This document shows, piece by piece, positions 23,107-25,897 of a stretch of DNA of 25,897 nt. This DNA is from an uncultured Prevotellaceae bacterium. GTDB taxonomy: Bacteria; Bacteroidota; Bacteroidia; Bacteroidales; Bacteroidaceae. Position numbers and translations under genes: made by a program. Location: assembly GCA_937877605.1 (NCBI GenBank), contig CALFJA010000109.1, positions 1 to 25,897 of the forward strand, given 5' to 3'. Position 1 is the stretch's first letter, and each line of letters starts with the position of its first letter. Below the pieces are notes generated by a model. That model searched no databases. It was not told the DNA's origin and worked only from the letters and a program-made list of their open reading frames with translations.

Positions 23107-24630
23107 TTATCTATTGTCTTCAATCAGATTTTCCCCAGTCATGTCGGCAGGTTGTTCCAAGCCCATGATGTGGAGGATAGAGGGGGCCACATCGGCCAGC
23201 CGTCCGTCTTTCACGGTGGCAGAGTTGTTGTCTGTCACATAGATGAACGGGACGGGGTTGAGCGAGTGTGCCGTGTTGGGACTTCCGTCGGGGTTGATGG
23301 CATTGTCGGCATTACCGTGGTCGGCAATGATGATGGCCTCATAGTCGTGTGCCTTGCAGGTTTCTATAACCTCACGTACACAGTTGTCAACTGCCCAGAC
23401 GGCCTTGGCAATGGCATTGTAGACGCCCGTGTGTCCCACCATATCGCCGTTGGCAAAGTTCACAACGATGAAATCGTACTGTTCGGTGGCGATGGCTTTC
23501 ACCAAATTATCCTTCACTTCGTAGGCCGACATTTCGGGTTTCAGGTCGTAGGTGGCCACTTTTGGACTTGGGACAAGTATGCGGTCTTCTCCTTCGAAGG
23601 GAGCTTCGCGACCGCCGTTGAAGAAGAATGTCACATGTGCATACTTCTCGGTTTCGGCAGTGTGCAATTGTTTCTTTCCCAGACGGGAGAGATATTCGCC
23701 GAGGGTGTTGTCTACATTCTCTTTTGGGAAGAGGATGCCCACACCCTTGAAGTTTGCATCATAGGGAGTCATGCAGTAGTATTTCAGTCCTGGAATGGTG
23801 TGCATGCCTTGTTCGGGCATGTCTTGCTGTGTGAGAACATGGGTGAGTTCCTTTGCACGGTCATTGCGGAAGTTGATGAAGATGACCACATCGCCTTCAC
23901 CGATGGTGCCTTCGACCGTTGCATTATGGATGGGCTTGATGAACTCGTCGGTCACACCCTCGTCATAGCTTTCCTGCATGGCTTTCAGCATATCGGCCGC
24001 CTGCTTTCCCTTGCCTTCCACAATGAGGTCGTAGGCTTCCTTGACGCGTTCCCAGCGTTTGTCGCGGTCCATGGCATAGAAGCGTCCGACGATGCTGGCG
24101 ATGTGTGCGTCGTTGGCCTTGCAGACGCCTTCCAGTTGTTCGATGAAGCCGATACCGCTCTTCGGGTCAGTGTCGCGTCCGTCCATGAAACAATGTACGA
24201 AGGTTTTTGTCAGACCGTACTGCTTGCTTATCTCGATGAGTTTGAACAGGTGGTCGAGTGAGGAATGCACGCCGCCGTTGCTGGTCAGTCCCATCAGATG
24301 GACTTTCTTGCCTGTTTCCTTGGCATAGGTGAAGGCTTCCACCACTTGTTTGTTCTGGCAGATGGAACCGTCCTTGCAGGCGCGGTTAATCTTTACGAGG
24401 TCTTGGTATACTACGCGTCCGGCACCGATGTTCAGGTGACCCACTTCGGAGTTGCCCATCTGTCCGTCGGGCAGGCCTACATTCTCGCCCGAGGCTTGCA
24501 GCTGTGAGTGGGCGGAGATGGCGTTGAGGTAGTCCAGATAAGGGGTTGGTGTGTTGAAGATGACATCGCCTTTGCCGTGCTGGCCGTTTCCCCAGCCGTC
24601 GAGTATCATGAGTAATGCTTTCTTTGCCAT
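23107..24630 (-). CDS. gpmI: 2,3-bisphosphoglycerate-independent phosphoglycerate mutase
   Basis: 507 residues, the standard length. The metal ligand Asp11 is in MILDGWG and the phosphoserine nucleophile Ser61 in GQMGNSEVGH. Later metal ligands appear in NFANGDMVGHTG and IIADHGNAD. It converts 3-phosphoglycerate and 2-phosphoglycerate in glycolysis and gluconeogenesis, using two Mn ions. It is first in an operon with ung and the DUF3109 gene. I see no exact consensus promoter in the short gap after the gyrB terminator. Confidence 0.97.
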   Translation of the reverse strand: MAKKALLMILDGWGNGQHGKGDVIFNTPTPYLDYLNAISAHSQLQASGENVGLPDGQMGNSEVGHLNIGAGRVVYQDLVKINRACKDGSICQNKQVVEAFTYAKETGKKVHLMGLTSNGGVHSSLDHLFKLIEISKQYGLTKTFVHCFMDGRDTDPKSGIGFIEQLEGVCKANDAHIASIVGRFYAMDRDKRWERVKEAYDLIVEGKGKQAADMLKAMQESYDEGVTDEFIKPIHNATVEGTIGEGDVVIFINFRNDRAKELTHVLTQQDMPEQGMHTIPGLKYYCMTPYDANFKGVGILFPKENVDNTLGEYLSRLGKKQLHTAETEKYAHVTFFFNGGREAPFEGEDRILVPSPKVATYDLKPEMSAYEVKDNLVKAIATEQYDFIVVNFANGDMVGHTGVYNAIAKAVWAVDNCVREVIETCKAHDYEAIIIADHGNADNAINPDGSPNTAHSLNPVPFIYVTDNNSATVKDGRLADVAPSILHIMGLEQPADMTGENLIEDNR

Positions 24631-24681
24631 AGTTTTTCGTATGTTGCTTGTGTGTTCATTTTGTGTTGTTTTATGCCAGAT

Positions 24682-24715
24682 AAAAAAGATGAAGCACCCT
24701 TTGGCACTTCATCTT
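24682..24715 (-). terminator. Intrinsic terminator of gyrB
   Basis: A perfect 9-bp stem (24686-24694 with 24707-24715) with a 12-nt loop is followed on the minus strand by a run of six T residues. It starts 8 nt after the gyrB stop. Confidence 0.88.
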
Positions 24716-24723
24716 CCTATGTG

Positions 24724-25897
24724 TTATGCATCAATATTTGCGTAGGTTGCGTTTTTCTCGATGAATTTGCGGCGCGGTTCCACATCGTCTCCCATGAGCA
24801 TAGAGAAGATTTCGTCGGCTTCGGCAGCGTTTTCTATGGTCACTTGCTTCAGCAGTCGGTTCTCGGGATTCATGGTGGTGTCCCACAGGTCTACGGCATT
24901 CATCTCGCCCAGACCTTTGTAGCGCTGTGTATGGAGGGCCTTGTCGTCGTCGCGGCCTGCCACATACTTGTCGATGAAGGCTTGGCGTTGCTGTTCGGTG
25001 TAGCAGTATTCGCTGACCTTTTTGTAGGTACACTTGTAGAGCGGTGGCGTGGCAATGTAGAGGTGTCCTTCTTGTATCACTTTCGGCATGAAGCGGTAGA
25101 ACAGCGTCATGATGAGGGTGTCGATGTGTGAGCCGTCGACATCGGCGTCGGTCATGATGATAATCTTGTCGTAGCGGAGCTTTTCGATGTTGGCTTCCTT
25201 GTCTCCCTCGCCGTCAACGCCGAAGCGCACGCCGATGGCCTGGATAATGTTCATGACCGATTCGGACTCGAACACCTTGTGCCACATTACTTTTTCCACA
25301 TTCAGGATTTTTCCTCTCAGCGGAAGGATGGCTTGCCTTCTTTGGTCGCGTCCCTGCTTGGCAGAGCCGCCAGCGGAGTCACCCTCGACGAGGAAGATTT
25401 CCGTTTCTTTCGGATCTTTCATGGAGCAGTCGGCCAGTTTGCCGGGAAGTCCGCCTCCGGAGAGTGCGCTCTTGCGCTGCACGCTTTCCCTTGCCTTGCG
25501 TGCTGCAATGCGGGCAGTGGCTGCCAGCACCACTTTGTCGCAGATCATCTTGGCTTCCTTCGGGTGCTCCTCGAGGTAGTAGGTCAAAGCCTCGCCCACA
25601 GCCTGCTGCACGGCGCCAGCCACTTCGCTGTTGCCGAGTTTGGTCTTGGTCTGTCCTTCGAACTGGGGCTCGGCCACCTTGATGGAGATGACGGCGGTAA
25701 GGCCCTCACGGAAGTCTTCGCCAGTAATCTCTATCTTGGCTCTCTCTATGTTCTTCGAGATGACGGGGTCGGCATCGGCATAGGCCTTGAGCGTCCTGGT
25801 CAGTGCGATACGGAAGCCGGTGAGGTGGGTACCGCCCTCTATGGTGTTGATGTTGTTCACATAGGAGTGGATGTTCTCGGAGTAGTCGGTGTTGTAC
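24724..25897 (-). CDS. gyrB: DNA gyrase subunit B (partial, C-terminal part)
   Basis: The last 390 or so residues of GyrB; the ATPase domain lies outside the window. The visible part starts in the transducer domain (YVNNINTIEGGTHLTGFR). The TOPRIM domain then shows EGDSAGGSAKQGRD, the PLRGKILNVEK loop and MTDADVDGSHI (the metal-binding DxDxD). The C-terminal HTQRYKGLGEMNA and LWDTTMNPENR are also typical. With GyrA it introduces negative supercoils using ATP. The conserved wording and the EPRRKFIEKNA end favour GyrB over ParE. Confidence 0.95.
   Translation of the reverse strand, partial: YNTDYSENIHSYVNNINTIEGGTHLTGFRIALTRTLKAYADADPVISKNIERAKIEITGEDFREGLTAVISIKVAEPQFEGQTKTKLGNSEVAGAVQQAVGEALTYYLEEHPKEAKMICDKVVLAATARIAARKARESVQRKSALSGGGLPGKLADCSMKDPKETEIFLVEGDSAGGSAKQGRDQRRQAILPLRGKILNVEKVMWHKVFESESVMNIIQAIGVRFGVDGEGDKEANIEKLRYDKIIIMTDADVDGSHIDTLIMTLFYRFMPKVIQEGHLYIATPPLYKCTYKKVSEYCYTEQQRQAFIDKYVAGRDDDKALHTQRYKGLGEMNAVDLWDTTMNPENRLLKQVTIENAAEADEIFSMLMGDDVEPRRKFIEKNATYANIDA

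Noticed and set aside
24724..25897. ParE instead of GyrB
   Set aside because: The transducer and TOPRIM wording and the short EPRRKFIEKNA end match GyrB; no parC is adjacent.

Overview
The window looks like a chromosomal, housekeeping-rich segment of a Bacteroidota bacterium, most likely Prevotellaceae. This rests on three things: promoters of the Bacteroidota type (TTTG, about 19-20 nt, TAnnTTTG), families typical of the phylum (fused KorA, DUF3109, DUF4369/TlpA-like lipoprotein, a hydrolase-HAD fusion, GpmI), and protein sequences that resemble Prevotella/Bacteroides homologues I know. The genus is an inference from memory, not a search. I see no phage, integrase, transposase, CRISPR array, defence island or biosynthetic cluster.

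Layout. 1-2040 (minus): 2-oxoacid:ferredoxin oxidoreductase, korA followed by the start of korB, which is cut by the window edge. 2041-2401: spacer with copy 1 of a palindromic repeat. 2402-3340 (minus): ribD, divergent from 3367-5373 (plus), a tight prmC-recX-comF operon. 5486-8300 (plus): nitroreductase, secreted C1B cysteine peptidase, and an alpha/beta-hydrolase/HAD-like fusion, behind their own promoter. 8361-9407 (plus): greA with a long structured leader, then a HIT protein. 9460-9556: copy 2 of the palindromic repeat. 9619-15937 (minus): a two-half M16 peptidase, manC and dsbD, each separated by a clear terminator or promoter. 15938-16441: a 500-nt gene-free spacer holding a large nested inverted repeat. 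16442-20409 (minus): metG, an orphan FecE-type ABC ATPase, and a TlpA-like lipoprotein lacking the CxxC pair. 20497-20581 (minus): tRNA-Leu(UAA) with its own promoter and terminator. 20739-21714 (minus): a CxxC lipoprotein and an SRPBCC protein, overlapping. 21814-24630 (minus): gpmI-ung-DUF3109 operon. 24724-25897 (minus): C-terminal part of gyrB with a strong terminator.

The genes cover central carbon metabolism (KorAB, GpmI), riboflavin and GDP-mannose synthesis, translation (MetG, PrmC, tRNA-Leu), transcription (GreA), DNA repair, recombination and topology (Ung, RecX, ComF-like, GyrB) and envelope redox or proteolysis (DsbD, TlpA-like, C1B and M16 peptidases). The most unusual signals are non-coding or domain-level: a repeat family with compensatory base changes (two copies), a nested inverted repeat between dsbD and metG, a terminator-like hairpin in the greA leader, a perfect dyad over the predicted manC start site, and several proteins with degenerate active sites. 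I found no convincing new multi-gene system.
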